A stretch of 64,000 nucleotides of DNA. Origin: Tahibacter soli. Lineage in GTDB: Bacteria > Pseudomonadota > Gammaproteobacteria > Xanthomonadales > Rhodanobacteraceae. Each line of letters begins with the position of its first letter. Position 1 is the first letter of the stretch. The DNA lies in assembly GCF_025717065.2 (NCBI RefSeq), contig NZ_JAOVZO020000008.1, positions 95,988 to 159,987 on the forward strand, given 5' to 3'. Positions 54,462 to 63,274 of the stretch are shown in pieces. The position numbers and the translations under genes were made by a program. The notes beneath the pieces are model-generated. The model was not told the origin of the DNA. It did no database searches and saw only the letters and a program-made list of their open reading frames with translations.

Positions 54462-55832
54462 ATGACGAATACCGAAAACACCCGAACCCTTCATCGCCGC
54501 GCTCCGCGCTGGCTGCGCCTGGGCTGGTGGTTTCTCAAGCGCAGCTGGCAGCGCTTCGAAACCGCGATCTTCACGCGCGCTCGCTACTCCGAGCCGAAAA
54601 TGCGCTGGATGGGCGCGCTCGGCGTGTTCGGCTTTCCGGCGTACTGGTTCATCTGGGCCAAACTCCTGCCGCAGCCGTACGAAAGCCTCGGCCTGCGCCT
54701 GTTCGGCTCGGCGCTGTTCCTGCCGCTGTTCCTGGTGCGGCGCTGGCCGAACAAGCTGCGCGCCTGGCTGCCGCTGTACTGGTATCTCGCAATGACGTTC
54801 GCGCTGCCTTTTTTCTTTTCCTACATGCTGTTGCAGAACGGAGCTAACGTCGCCTGGCTGCTGTCGCACCTGTGCTCGGTATTCCTCATGGTCATGCTGT
54901 TCGACATGTGGAGCTTTCTCGTCACGAACATCGTCGGCACGCTGCTCGCGCTGACGCTGTATCTGCTTTCGCCGGCGACGCCGTTCGCGACCGATCCGCT
55001 GTTGTTCTATTCGCCGGTATGGGGGTTCGCGATCCTCTCAGGCTCGATCTTCAGCCTGTCGCACAGCATGAGCAACCAGGCGCGCATCGACGCGATCATC
55101 GCCGCGAGCAACAACATCGCGCACGAACTGCGCACACCGCTCGCGTCGGTCCGCATCGCGACCCAGGCGGTGCACCGGTTCCTGCCGCTCCTGGCCGAAT
55201 CGCACCGCCAGGCGAGCGAGGCGGGTCTGCCGGTGCCGGAACTGCGCGATTCCCAGCTCGGCCGGCTTTCCAAAGCGATGGACACGATCGGCGGAGAGGT
55301 CGAACATGCGAACACGGTGATCGACATGCTGCTGGTCGCGGCACGGCCGATCGGCGAAGTCCAGTTCGAAAAGGTGTCGGCCCGCGAATGCGTCAACGAA
55401 GCCTTCGAGCGCTATCCGTTCGGCTCGCAACACGAGCGCAGCCGCGTCGCGGTGGATACCGCGGCCGACTTCGAGTTCGTCGGCTCGCGCCTCCTCGTCG
55501 TGCACGTGCTGTTCAACCTGATCAAGAACGCGCTGTTCCACACCGGCCGCGCCGGCAAGGGCACCATCACGCTCTCGGTGCACGCCGATGCGCTCGGGCG
55601 GCGCATCACCTGCTACGACAGCGGGCCGGGCATCCCGCCGGACGTCCTGCCGCACATCTTCGAGAGGTTCTATTCCAGCGCCGCCGACTACAGCACGGGC
55701 CTGGGCGTGGGTCTTGCGTTCACCCGTTCGGCGCTGGAGCGCATGGGAGCCTCGGTATACTGCCAGTCCACATTTGGCGAATTTACCGAGTTCACCCTTA
55801 CCTTTCCGCACGTTCTGGAGAATAACACCTGA
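54462..55832 (+). CDS. lqsS: Six-TM sensor histidine kinase, LqsS/CqsS type
   Basis: 456 residues. Six hydrophobic helices between about 48 and 195 (MGALGVFGFPAYWFIWA, LFGSALFLPLFLV, YWYLAMTFALPFFFSYMLL, HLCSVFLMVMLFDMW, NIVGTLLALTLYLLSP, PVWGFAILSGSIFSLS) lead without PAS or HAMP into a HisKA domain with ASNNIAHELRTPLASV (phospho-His at about 219) and an HATPase_c with NLIKNALFH, DSGPGIPPDVLPHIFERFY and GLGVGLAF. There is no attached receiver, as in Legionella LqsS and unlike hybrid CqsS. Stop and next start overlap (TGATG). The two downstream genes complete the alpha-hydroxyketone signalling module, which is the main reason for the symbol. Confidence 0.85.
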   Translation: MTNTENTRTLHRRAPRWLRLGWWFLKRSWQRFETAIFTRARYSEPKMRWMGALGVFGFPAYWFIWAKLLPQPYESLGLRLFGSALFLPLFLVRRWPNKLRAWLPLYWYLAMTFALPFFFSYMLLQNGANVAWLLSHLCSVFLMVMLFDMWSFLVTNIVGTLLALTLYLLSPATPFATDPLLFYSPVWGFAILSGSIFSLSHSMSNQARIDAIIAASNNIAHELRTPLASVRIATQAVHRFLPLLAESHRQASEAGLPVPELRDSQLGRLSKAMDTIGGEVEHANTVIDMLLVAARPIGEVQFEKVSARECVNEAFERYPFGSQHERSRVAVDTAADFEFVGSRLLVVHVLFNLIKNALFHTGRAGKGTITLSVHADALGRRITCYDSGPGIPPDVLPHIFERFYSSAADYSTGLGVGLAFTRSALERMGASVYCQSTFGEFTEFTLTFPHVLENNT

Positions 55833-56866
55833 TGCTGCCCGGCGCCGGCCCGATCCAGCCGTTCTACTTCCCGACGACCACGGTGCTGGTCGACGACCAC
55901 GAGGAATACCTCGACGTCGTGCCGCTGATGCTCGATCCGATGCTGCACCTGCGCGCGTTCAGTTCGCCGCGCGCGGCGCTGTCCGCGCTCGGCAGCGCCG
56001 GCAGCCGGCCGGTGCCGGGCGGCGGCTGGCTGTACCGCTGGAAGGACCGCCCGTCGCAGACGCAGGAACTCGTCGCGCTCGACGTCGATTCGATCCACCG
56101 CATCGTCTACGACCCGGAACGCTTCTCCGAAGTCTCGGTCGTGGTCGTCGACTACTTCATGCCTGAAATGGACGGCGTGAATTTCTGCAAGCGCCTGAAC
56201 AATCCGCTGATCGGCAAGATCCTCCTGACCGGCCGCGCCGAAGATTCGGTCGCGATCGAAGCGTTCAATTCCGGCGTGATCGACCGCTTCATCCGCAAGA
56301 GCGATCCGCTCGCGATGAACAAGCTCGAGGCCGCGATACGCGAGCTGCAGCAGCGCTATTTCGAGCGCGCCGCCGCGTTCGTCGCCGAAACGCTCGCGAT
56401 GGGCCGCTTCGGCTTCCTGCGCGACCCGGCGTTCCGCAGCGTGTTCGATTCCGTCGTCGCGACGTTCCAGCCGATCGAGAGCTACGTCGTATGCAACCCG
56501 ACCGGCGTCGTCATGCTCGACGCCTGGGGCATCGGACGATTCCTGCTCGTGCAGACCGACGAAGACCTGCGCGAGCAGTACGAAGTCGCCGAAGACCGCG
56601 GAGCGCCCGACAGCGTGTTGTACGCGCTGCGTTCGGGCAAGGCGCTGCCGTGGTTCTGGTCGAGCGGCGGCTTCTACAGTCCGCAGCTGTCCAACCCCGA
56701 CGCGAACCTGTTTCCCGCGACCGCCGTACAGGGCAGCCGCTGGTACTACTTCAGCCTGATCGACCATGTAGAACCCTTGCAACTGGAACACGTGAAGTCA
56801 TATCGGACGTGGCTGCGAGAACAGGACGGCCAGCTCGACGCCTCCGCGCTCCGACGCAATCTGTAG
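55832..56866 (+). CDS. lqsR: LqsR-like response regulator
   Basis: 344 residues. An N-terminal receiver domain carries the acidic pair (TTTVLVDDHEEYLDVV), the phospho-acceptor Asp at about 110 (VVVVDYFMPEMDGVNFC), ILLTGRAED with the Thr, and RFIRKSDP with the Lys. An insertion of ~45 residues lies between helix 1 and the phospho-Asp (PRAALSALG...YRWKDRP...). The C-terminal ~170 residues are not HTH, GGDEF, HD-GYP or PP2C and match only the LqsR arrangement, where the output domain has a nucleotide-binding-like fold. Translationally coupled to the kinase. The genetic context agrees with Lqs; the output mechanism is unknown. Confidence 0.82.
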   Translation: MLPGAGPIQPFYFPTTTVLVDDHEEYLDVVPLMLDPMLHLRAFSSPRAALSALGSAGSRPVPGGGWLYRWKDRPSQTQELVALDVDSIHRIVYDPERFSEVSVVVVDYFMPEMDGVNFCKRLNNPLIGKILLTGRAEDSVAIEAFNSGVIDRFIRKSDPLAMNKLEAAIRELQQRYFERAAAFVAETLAMGRFGFLRDPAFRSVFDSVVATFQPIESYVVCNPTGVVMLDAWGIGRFLLVQTDEDLREQYEVAEDRGAPDSVLYALRSGKALPWFWSSGGFYSPQLSNPDANLFPATAVQGSRWYYFSLIDHVEPLQLEHVKSYRTWLREQDGQLDASALRRNL

Positions 56867-56998
56867 ATTCGAATCGCCCCTGCTCGCCTCTCTCACTTTT
56901 CCGACCGGCCCATGGCCGGACCGGTCGTCCCGCCGCGACGCCCGACGCCGCGGCAACCCATGGACGGCGTTTCAACACTCCCGTGAGAGGTAAGCAAC

Positions 56999-58291
56999 AT
57001 GAGCATTTCCTTCCCCGTCAGCGTCACCACCGCCACGCTTCCACCGCTCGCTCCGGCACGACCGCCGGAGCTGCCCGATTTCGCGCGCCAACGCGTCGAC
57101 CGCTTCTACGCCGATCGCGTGCAGGCGAGCTGGGGCGGCCGCCACATCCTCGCGGGCCGCAGGCCCGGCGCGGGCGACCTCCTGGTCAACAACAACGACT
57201 ACCTCGCGATCGCGCGCCATCCGGCGATCGTGCAGGCGCAGACGACCGCGCTCGCGGGCGTCGGCAGCGGCACGATGATGTCCGGCATCTTTCTGCAGCA
57301 GGACGACGAACCGGTGCACGTGCTCGAACGCGAGATCGCGATGACGATCGGCACCGAGGAGGCGATCCTGTGTCAGTCCGGCTACAACGCGAACGTCGGC
57401 CTCGTGCAGACGCTCGCGGGCGAACGCACGCCGGTCTACGTCGACATGCTCGCGCACATGTCGCTGTGGGAAGGCATTCGCAGCGCCGGCGCGCAGGCCG
57501 TACCGATCATGCACAACGACATCGAATACCTCGAGCGTCAAGTGCTGCGTCACGGTCCCGGCGTGATCCTCGTCGACTCGGTCTACAGCACCAACGGCAG
57601 CCTGAGCCCGCTGGCGCAGATCGCCGACGTCGCCGCGCGGCATCGCTGCGTATTCGTCGTCGACGAATCGCATTCGCTCGGCACGCACGGTCTGCACGGC
57701 GAAGGACTCGTCGCCAGCCTCGGCCTGAACGACCGCGTGCATTTCGTCACCGCGAGCCTGTCCAAGGCGTACTGCTCTCGCGCCGGCCTCATCGCGTGCA
57801 GCCGGCGCTACAAGCAGTACTTCGGCTTCGAGGCGCTGCCGGCGATCTTCAGCTCGTCGCTGCTCGCGCCGGAAGTCGCCGCGATCGAGGCGTCGCACCA
57901 GGTGATCCGCAGCGAGGGCTGGCGCCGCGCACGGCTGGCGCACGTCACGCGCCGCGTGCGCGAGGGTCTTCTCGAACTCGGCTATCCGATCGGCGATACG
58001 AGCGAGCAGATCGTCGCGCTCGAAGCGGGCACCGAGCCTGCGACGATGCAGCTGCGCGACGCGCTCGAGGACCACGGCGTGTTCGGCGCGATCTTCTGCG
58101 CGCCGGCGACGGCGAAGAATCGCGCGCTCGTGCGGCTGACGCTCAACGCCGGCATGACCGACGCCGATGTCGAGCATCTCGTCGGCGCGTGCGCGGCGAT
58201 CCGCGACCGCGTCGGCCTCGCCGACTGGGCGTCGGTGCGCCGCGCGCGGCGCGACGACCGCGTTCCGCAGGCGATCGTCGACGTCGCCTGA
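56999..58291 (+). CDS. lqsA: Alpha-hydroxyketone autoinducer synthase (LqsA/CqsA family)
   Basis: 430 residues, PLP-dependent alpha-oxoamine-synthase fold. VNNNDYLAIARHPAIVQAQ is the family's substrate-entry motif, VFVVDESHSLGTHG supplies the PLP-binding Asp/His and VTASLSKAYCSRAGLI the Schiff-base Lys; SLSKAYCSRAG matches CqsA-type enzymes (SLAKAFAGRAG) rather than BioF or 5-aminolaevulinate synthase. GSGTMMSGIFLQQDDEP replaces the usual KBL 'SGTxxxxxxLE.ALA' signature in the manner of CqsA. CqsA/LqsA make 3-hydroxytridecan-4-one-like (CAI-1/LAI-1) signals from an amino acid and acyl-CoA. GAGAGGTAA precedes the ATG. The chain length is unknown. Confidence 0.88.
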   Translation: MSISFPVSVTTATLPPLAPARPPELPDFARQRVDRFYADRVQASWGGRHILAGRRPGAGDLLVNNNDYLAIARHPAIVQAQTTALAGVGSGTMMSGIFLQQDDEPVHVLEREIAMTIGTEEAILCQSGYNANVGLVQTLAGERTPVYVDMLAHMSLWEGIRSAGAQAVPIMHNDIEYLERQVLRHGPGVILVDSVYSTNGSLSPLAQIADVAARHRCVFVVDESHSLGTHGLHGEGLVASLGLNDRVHFVTASLSKAYCSRAGLIACSRRYKQYFGFEALPAIFSSSLLAPEVAAIEASHQVIRSEGWRRARLAHVTRRVREGLLELGYPIGDTSEQIVALEAGTEPATMQLRDALEDHGVFGAIFCAPATAKNRALVRLTLNAGMTDADVEHLVGACAAIRDRVGLADWASVRRARRDDRVPQAIVDVA

Positions 58292-58320
58292 CACCGCGTT
58301 CGATGCAAGACGGCAATACT

Positions 58321-58348
58321 GAACGAGGCGGCTGCGGCCGCCTCGTTC
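58321..58348 (+). terminator. Hairpin terminating the quorum-sensing operon
   Basis: Perfect 12-bp inverted repeat GAACGAGGCGGC / GCCGCCTCGTTC closed by a TGCG loop, 29 bases past the synthase stop codon. No T-run, so termination may need Rho. Confidence 0.65.
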
Positions 58349-58386
58349 CGATGCGCGGCACGCGTGGCGCGCTCTACAATCGGCGC

Positions 58387-59265
58387 ATGAAAACCATCGC
58401 CATCCTTCTCGCGCTCGCCGCCGGTGCCGCTTCGGCGCAGGCGCCCGCCCCGCTCGCCGACGTGCTCGGCTGCGCCGACTTCGACACGCTCGCGCGACCG
58501 GTGCTGTGGCACGAGGGCGCCGCCGCGCAGCTCGCCGACTGCAAGAGCCTGCGCCGCGAAGGCAGCGCCGAACTCGAATGCCGGCCGCGCGGCAAGCTCG
58601 ACGTGCTCGGACTCGCCGCGAGCGAGTTCTCGCTGCGCGAATCGTCCGACGGCAGCCATACCGCGCATACCGTCTTCAAGGCGGGCATCGATCGCGTGCG
58701 CGCGGCGGCCGAAAAGCGGCGCGGCGGCGTGTTCGAACCCGAAGGCGCCGACGGCTACGTGATGCGCCTGCCCGGCCCCGGCGAACGCCGGCTCGAACTG
58801 GGGCAGCGCGAGGACGGCGCGAGCGAACTGGCGTGCGTCGCCGCCGGCCCGCAGGCAGCCGACGCGACACGCGCCGGCGCCGACGCGACGCACGGCGCGC
58901 TGCGCGGCCGCGTGACTTTCCCGACACGTCCGATTCCGCCGATGCGCGTGTGCGCGGTACCGGTCGGCGCGGCGCGCGGAGGCTGGTGCGCGCTGACGGG
59001 CGAAGACATCCCCGGATTTACGATCGGCGCGATTCCGCCGGGCGAGTACTACGTGCTCGCGTGGCCCGAGCGCGACAATCCGAACGGGTTCGTCGTCGCC
59101 TACGCGCGCGCGCTCGAGCGCTGCGCGCCGAACCAGCCCGGCTGCGCCGGCGGCATCCTCGAACGCGTCTACATCCGTGCGCGGCAGGTGCGCGACGGCG
59201 TCGACCTCACGCGCACGTTCACCGACCTGCCGCCGCACCTGGCGCGTCCGCCAGATCCGCGCTGA
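58387..59265 (+). CDS. Secreted protein with carboxypeptidase-regulatory-like C-terminus
   Basis: 292 residues from the ATG at 58387, which gives a signal peptide (MKTIAILLALAAGAASA). The frame is open far upstream through the synthase gene, but that is not coding. N-terminal half: Cys-paired helical domain (LGCADFD, LADCKSL, LECRPRG). C-terminal half (~170-290): GALRGRVTFPTRPIPPMRVCAVP, FTIGAIPPGEYYVLAWPERDN, the pattern of a carboxypeptidase-regulatory/CNA-B-like beta sandwich found in surface proteins. Function unknown; convergent with pirin. Confidence 0.7.
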   Translation: MKTIAILLALAAGAASAQAPAPLADVLGCADFDTLARPVLWHEGAAAQLADCKSLRREGSAELECRPRGKLDVLGLAASEFSLRESSDGSHTAHTVFKAGIDRVRAAAEKRRGGVFEPEGADGYVMRLPGPGERRLELGQREDGASELACVAAGPQAADATRAGADATHGALRGRVTFPTRPIPPMRVCAVPVGAARGGWCALTGEDIPGFTIGAIPPGEYYVLAWPERDNPNGFVVAYARALERCAPNQPGCAGGILERVYIRARQVRDGVDLTRTFTDLPPHLARPPDPR

Positions 59266-59277
59266 CGCGCGGTCGTC

Positions 59278-60150
59278 TCACTTGTCGGGCAGCGGAATGA
59301 ACTCGGTTTCGCCCGGAACCTGGCCGATGCGCTGCGCGCGCCAGTCGTCCTTCGCCTGCTCGATGCGCTCGCGCGACGACGACACGAAGTTCCACCACAT
59401 GAAGCGCGGGCCGTCGAGCGCCGCGCCGCCGACGAGCATCACGCGCGCCGGCGACGTCGCGCGCACGGTCGCCGCCGATCCTGGCGTCAGCACCGCGAGC
59501 TGCGTCGGCTTTAGCGGCTCGCCGTCGATCGACACCTCCGCGTCGACCGCGTAGATCGCGCGCTCGGCGTAGTCGGCCTCGACCGTGACGCTCGCGCCGG
59601 CGTCGAGTTCGATCGCCACGTACAGCGTCGGCATCAGCACCTCGACCGGCGACGTCGCGCCGAACGCGGTGCCGACGAGCACGTGCATGCGCGCGCCCTC
59701 GCCGCTCGTGCGCGGCAGCGTCGCGCCGGGATAGTGGCGGAACGACGGTTCGATCTCTTCGTGTTCGCGCGGCAGCGCCACCCACGTCTGCAGGCCGTGC
59801 ATGCGCTGGCCGTGCGCGTGCGCGTCGTCCGTGCCGCGCTCGGAATGCACAATTCCACTTCCGGCGGTCATCCAGTTGACGTCGCCCGGCCGGATCTCCT
59901 GCAGCGAGCCGATGCTGTCGCGATGCACCAGCGCGCCGTCGAACAGATACGTGACGGTGGCGAGGCCGATGTGCGGATGCGGCCGCACGTCGGTTTTCGT
60001 GCCGGCGCCGAGGTCGATCGGGCCGAAATGATCGAAGAAGACGAACGGCCCGACCGAGCGCGCATGCATATGCGGCAGCGCGCGGCGAACGACGAAGCCG
60101 CCGCCGAGATCGTGGTTGCGCGGGTCGATGAGATGGGCGACGGCGGACAT
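59278..60150 (-). CDS. Pirin-family protein
   Basis: 290 residues, two cupin-like beta barrels. The metal site lies in FVFFDHFGPIDLGAGTKTDVRPHPHIGLATV (in pieces), with HPHIG and the later VHRDSIGSLQEIRPGDVNWMTAGSGIVHSE providing His and Glu ligands. Bacterial pirins can have quercetinase activity or bind metabolic enzymes; which applies is not determinable. Downstream of the cold-shock gene but separated from it by its terminator. Confidence 0.92.
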   Translation of the reverse strand: MSAVAHLIDPRNHDLGGGFVVRRALPHMHARSVGPFVFFDHFGPIDLGAGTKTDVRPHPHIGLATVTYLFDGALVHRDSIGSLQEIRPGDVNWMTAGSGIVHSERGTDDAHAHGQRMHGLQTWVALPREHEEIEPSFRHYPGATLPRTSGEGARMHVLVGTAFGATSPVEVLMPTLYVAIELDAGASVTVEADYAERAIYAVDAEVSIDGEPLKPTQLAVLTPGSAATVRATSPARVMLVGGAALDGPRFMWWNFVSSSRERIEQAKDDWRAQRIGQVPGETEFIPLPDK

Positions 60151-60192
60151 GGGCGACTCCGGGTTTTTTCAGGTTCTGCGCGAGCGTATCGC

Positions 60193-60227
60193 AATAAAAA
60201 ACGCCACGAAGTTTCCTCCGTGGCGTT
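60193..60227 (-). terminator. Rho-independent terminator of the cold-shock gene
   Basis: On the minus strand a 9-bp stem AACGCCACG / CGTGGCGTT with a 10-base loop (60200-60227) is followed by a run of T (complement of the AATAAAAAA at 60193-60200), about 32 bases after the cspA-like stop codon. Confidence 0.92.
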
Positions 60228-60259
60228 ATCGAATCCCCCTAGGGACCTTGATGCCTGCG

Positions 60260-60469
60260 TCAGACCGGCGTGACCTCGTCGGCCTGCAGGCCCTTCTGGC
60301 CTTGCACGACCTTGAAGCTTACCTTCTGGCCTTCCTGCAGGCTGCGGAAACCCGAGCCCTGGATGGCGCGAAAGTGCACGAACACGTCCTGGCCGTTTTC
60401 ACGGGCAATGAATCCGAAGCCCTTGGCATCGTTGAACCACTTGACGGTACCAACCTCACGATCCGACAT
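60260..60469 (-). CDS. cspA: Cold-shock domain protein
   Basis: 69 residues, a single cold-shock domain. [21 protein letters not shown] contains RNP1 (KGFGFI) and DVFVHFRAI contains RNP2 (VFVHF). It is a nucleic-acid chaperone-type protein of the CspA family. The 200-base upstream region is AT-rich and may hold a long temperature-responsive leader, common in this family; this is inference. Confidence 0.95.
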   Translation of the reverse strand: MSDREVGTVKWFNDAKGFGFIARENGQDVFVHFRAIQGSGFRSLQEGQKVSFKVVQGQKGLQADEVTPV

Positions 60470-60629
60470 GAATACGCTCTCCCAAGCTTGTAACGAGATG
60501 GCGCGCGAAGGCCCATCGACTAACTGGTTGCATGGCTCAGGTGAAGCGATGGAGCGGAACGTAGCGATCCCGACATCGGGTCAATCGTGCGACCAAGCAA
60601 ACACAGCGAGTTCAGTCTACTCAAGCTTT

Positions 60630-60655
60630 TTAACAAAATCGACAGATTTGGTTAA
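60630..60655. promoter_or_regulatory. AT-rich near-palindrome between cspA-like and hydrolase genes
   Basis: TTAACAAAATC (60630-60640), 4 bases, GATTTGGTTAA (60645-60655): ten of eleven positions pair. It stands in the divergent intergenic region, where the -35/-10 elements of both genes should lie. Operator or overlapping promoters; no regulator can be named. Confidence 0.4.
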
Positions 60656-60691
60656 GAATTTTGAACTCGGCGATTGGCTCGCGGTTACCCT

Positions 60692-61570
60692 ATGCGGATG
60701 AATGACCCGACCGTTTCCGCACACCCCGCCACCGTCATCCCGATAACCAGTCCCGACGGCCACCGCAGCGAACTGATCGGCCGGATTCCGGCGCCGGGCG
60801 GCGCCGGCCTGCTGTGGCTGCCGGCCATGGGCGTCACCGCGCGCAAATACCAGGCGTTCGCCGACGCGCTCGCCGGCCGCGGCGTCGCCACGGCGCTCCT
60901 CGACTGGCGCGGCTTCGGTGCGAGCGACTACCGCGCCGCGCGCGGCAGCGACTGGGGCTACGCCGAACTCCTCGCCGACATTGCGGCGGCGCAGCAAGGC
61001 CTGACGCGACAGTTTCCCGATGTGCATTGGTATATCGGCGGTCACAGCCTCGGCGGCCAGGTCGGCGCGCTCGCGCTCGCGAGCGACCCGGCGGCGTGGC
61101 ATGGCTACGTGATCGCGGGCAGCGGCCAGCCGTGGTGGCGCACGTTCCCGGTTTTGCAGCGGCCGGCGTTGTGGGGCGCCTACCTCTCGGCGCGCGCGCT
61201 CGCGGCCGCGTGCGGCTATTTTCCGGGCGAACGCGTCGGCTTCGCCGGCCGCGAAGCGCGCGGCGTGATCCGCGACTGGGCGAAGAGCGGACAGACCGGC
61301 CGTTACCGGCCGGCCGGCGTCGACGTCGATTTCGACGCGGCGCTCGCACGCGTCGAGCGGCCGGTGCTGGCGCTGCGGTTCGAGCACGATCCGCTCGTGC
61401 CGCCGGCGTCGCTGACGCACCTGTTGTCGATGCTGCCGAAGGCGACGATCGCGCGCGACGAAATTGCCGGGCGCGAATTCGAACGCGGGCGTGCCGGGCA
61501 TTTCGACTGGATGAAGGACCCGCAGCCGGTGGCGAGGCGGGTGGCGGAGTGGGTGGCGGGAATGCGCTAA
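60692..61570 (+). CDS. Alpha/beta hydrolase
   Basis: 292 residues from the ATG at 60692; the ATG at 60698 and a TTG at 60674 are alternatives, and no Shine-Dalgarno tract discriminates. The oxyanion region LLWLPAMGVTARKYQAFADAL, DWRGFGAS and the nucleophile elbow GGHSLGG (GxSxG with Ser) are clear; the Asp is in FEHDPLVPP and the His in GRAGHFDWMKD, so the catalytic triad is complete. Such enzymes are serum-lactonase/esterase-like; substrate unknown. Confidence 0.85.
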   Translation: MRMNDPTVSAHPATVIPITSPDGHRSELIGRIPAPGGAGLLWLPAMGVTARKYQAFADALAGRGVATALLDWRGFGASDYRAARGSDWGYAELLADIAAAQQGLTRQFPDVHWYIGGHSLGGQVGALALASDPAAWHGYVIAGSGQPWWRTFPVLQRPALWGAYLSARALAAACGYFPGERVGFAGREARGVIRDWAKSGQTGRYRPAGVDVDFDAALARVERPVLALRFEHDPLVPPASLTHLLSMLPKATIARDEIAGREFERGRAGHFDWMKDPQPVARRVAEWVAGMR

Positions 61571-61585
61571 GTCGGCCGCGCTTTT

Positions 61586-61621
61586 TGCTCGTCATCCCGG
61601 CCTGCGCCGGAATGACGAGCA
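61586..61621. repeat. Palindromic GTCATCCCGGC element between convergent genes
   Basis: 16-bp arms TGCTCGTCATCCCGGC and GCCGGAATGACGAGCA with one mismatch and a CTGC loop. A half-copy lies at 5927-5942. The element is between the stops of the hydrolase and fumarase genes and may serve as a bidirectional terminator; elements of this kind are dispersed REP-like repeats in many proteobacteria. Confidence 0.7.
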
Positions 61622-61633
61622 CAAGCAACAGCG

Positions 61634-63148
61634 CTACGCCACCACCACCGGAATCTTCCCGATCCGCGCCTGCCACTCGCGCGGCCCGGTCTGGTGTACC
61701 GAGGTGCCGGCCGTGTCGACCGCAACCGTCACCGGCATGTCCCTGACCGTGAATTCGTAGATCGCCTCCATGCCGAGGTCTTCGAACGCGACGACGCGCG
61801 ACGCCTTGATCGCCTTGGACACGAGATACGCCGCGCCGCCGACCGCCATCAGGTAGATCGCCTTGTTGTCGCGGATCGCGTCGATCGCGAGCGGCCCGCG
61901 CTCGGACTTGCCGACCATGCCGAGCAGCCCCGTCGACTCGAGCAGCTGGCGCGTGAACTTGTCCATGCGCGTGGCCGTCGTGGGACCCGCCGGGCCGACC
62001 ACCTCGTCGCGCACCGGATCGACCGGACCGACGTAGTAGATGAAGCGCCCGTTGAAATCGACCGGCAGTTTTTCACCCTTGTTCAACATGTCGATCATGC
62101 GCTTGTGCGCGGCGTCGCGGCCGGTCAAAAGCTTGCCGCTCAGCAGCAGCACTTCGCCCGGCTGCCACGTCGCGACGTCGTCGCGCGTCACCGTGTCGAG
62201 ATCGACGCGGCGGCCCTTCGACGCGTCGTAGGTCAGCTTCGGCCAGTCGTCGAGCGAAGGCGGCTCGAGCGCGACCGGGCCCGAGCCGTCGAGCGTGAAG
62301 TGCGCATGGCGCGTCGCGGCGCAGTTCGGAATCATCGCGACCGGCAGGTTCGCCGCGTGCGTCGGATAGTCGAGCACCTTCACGTCGAGCACGGTCGTCA
62401 GGCCGCCGAGCCCCTGCGCGCCGATGCCGAGCGCGTTGACTTTTTCGTAAAGTTCAATTCGCAACTCTTCCGCACGATTCGACGGACCGCGCGCGATCAG
62501 GTCGGTGATGTCGATCGGCTCCATCAGCGCTTCTTTCGCGAGCAGCATCGCCTTCTCGGCGGTGCCGCCGATGCCGATGCCGAGCATGCCCGGCGGACAC
62601 CAGCCCGCGCCCATCGTCGGCACGGTCTTGAGCACCCAGTCGACTATCGAGTCGGACGGATTCAACATCGCGAACTTCGACTTCGCCTCGGAACCGCCGC
62701 CCTTCGCGGCGACGATCACTTCGACCTCGTCGCCGGGCACGACCGTCATGTTGACGACGGCCGGCGTATTGTCCTTCGTGTTCGTGCGGCGGCCGGCCGG
62801 ATCGGCGAGCACGGAGGCGCGCAGCTTGTTGTCCGGATGGTTGTACGCGCGGCGCACGCCCTCGTTGACCATGTCCTCGACGCTCATCGTCGCGTCCCAG
62901 CGCACGTTCATCCCGATCTTGAGAAACACCGTGACGATGCCGGTGTCCTGGCAGATCGGACGATGGCCTTCGGCGCACAGGCGCGAATTGATCAGGATCT
63001 GCGCGATCGCGTCCTTCGCGGCCGGCGACTGTTCGCGCTCGTAGGCGGCGGCGAGATTTTTGATGTAGTCGACCGGGTGGTAGTAGCTGATGTACTGCAG
63101 CGCGTCGGCAACGCTCTGGATGAAATCTTCCTGCTGGATCGTGCTCAC
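61634..63148 (-). CDS. fumA: Class I fumarate hydratase (4Fe-4S)
   Basis: 504 residues from the GTG at 63148 (VSTIQQEDFIQSVADALQYISYYHP), the position where homologues begin; an ATG at 63274 would add 42 residues without homologous character. The three cluster cysteines are present in RPICQDTGIV, GWCPPGMLGIGIGG and IPNCAATRHAHF, and the C-terminal half has FIYYVGPVDPVRDEVVGPAGPTTATRMD. It interconverts fumarate and malate; the iron-sulphur type is oxygen-sensitive. Monocistronic. Confidence 0.95.
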   Translation of the reverse strand: MSTIQQEDFIQSVADALQYISYYHPVDYIKNLAAAYEREQSPAAKDAIAQILINSRLCAEGHRPICQDTGIVTVFLKIGMNVRWDATMSVEDMVNEGVRRAYNHPDNKLRASVLADPAGRRTNTKDNTPAVVNMTVVPGDEVEVIVAAKGGGSEAKSKFAMLNPSDSIVDWVLKTVPTMGAGWCPPGMLGIGIGGTAEKAMLLAKEALMEPIDITDLIARGPSNRAEELRIELYEKVNALGIGAQGLGGLTTVLDVKVLDYPTHAANLPVAMIPNCAATRHAHFTLDGSGPVALEPPSLDDWPKLTYDASKGRRVDLDTVTRDDVATWQPGEVLLLSGKLLTGRDAAHKRMIDMLNKGEKLPVDFNGRFIYYVGPVDPVRDEVVGPAGPTTATRMDKFTRQLLESTGLLGMVGKSERGPLAIDAIRDNKAIYLMAVGGAAYLVSKAIKASRVVAFEDLGMEAIYEFTVRDMPVTVAVDTAGTSVHQTGPREWQARIGKIPVVVA

Positions 63149-63274
63149 GCGGATCTGGCCTGTGACGGGATGAAAGCCGCCACGGCGCAGCGCGGCGGGG
63201 CGCAAAGGATAGCGCAGCGCACCGTTGCTGCGCTGCACGATGATGGTCGTATCCGCCGCGATCCGAGTGCGCAT

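Noticed and set aside
56491..59265. Fusion of the autoinducer synthase region with the secreted protein downstream
   Set aside because: The open frame through the synthase gene is out of its frame; a signal peptide begins at the ATG at 58387 and a 12-bp hairpin separates the genes.
63149..63274. 42-residue N-terminal extension of fumarase from an ATG at 63274
   Set aside because: The extension carries no family motif and class I fumarases start near the GTG at 63148 (V/M-S-T-I-x-Q-E-D). Left as an alternative only.
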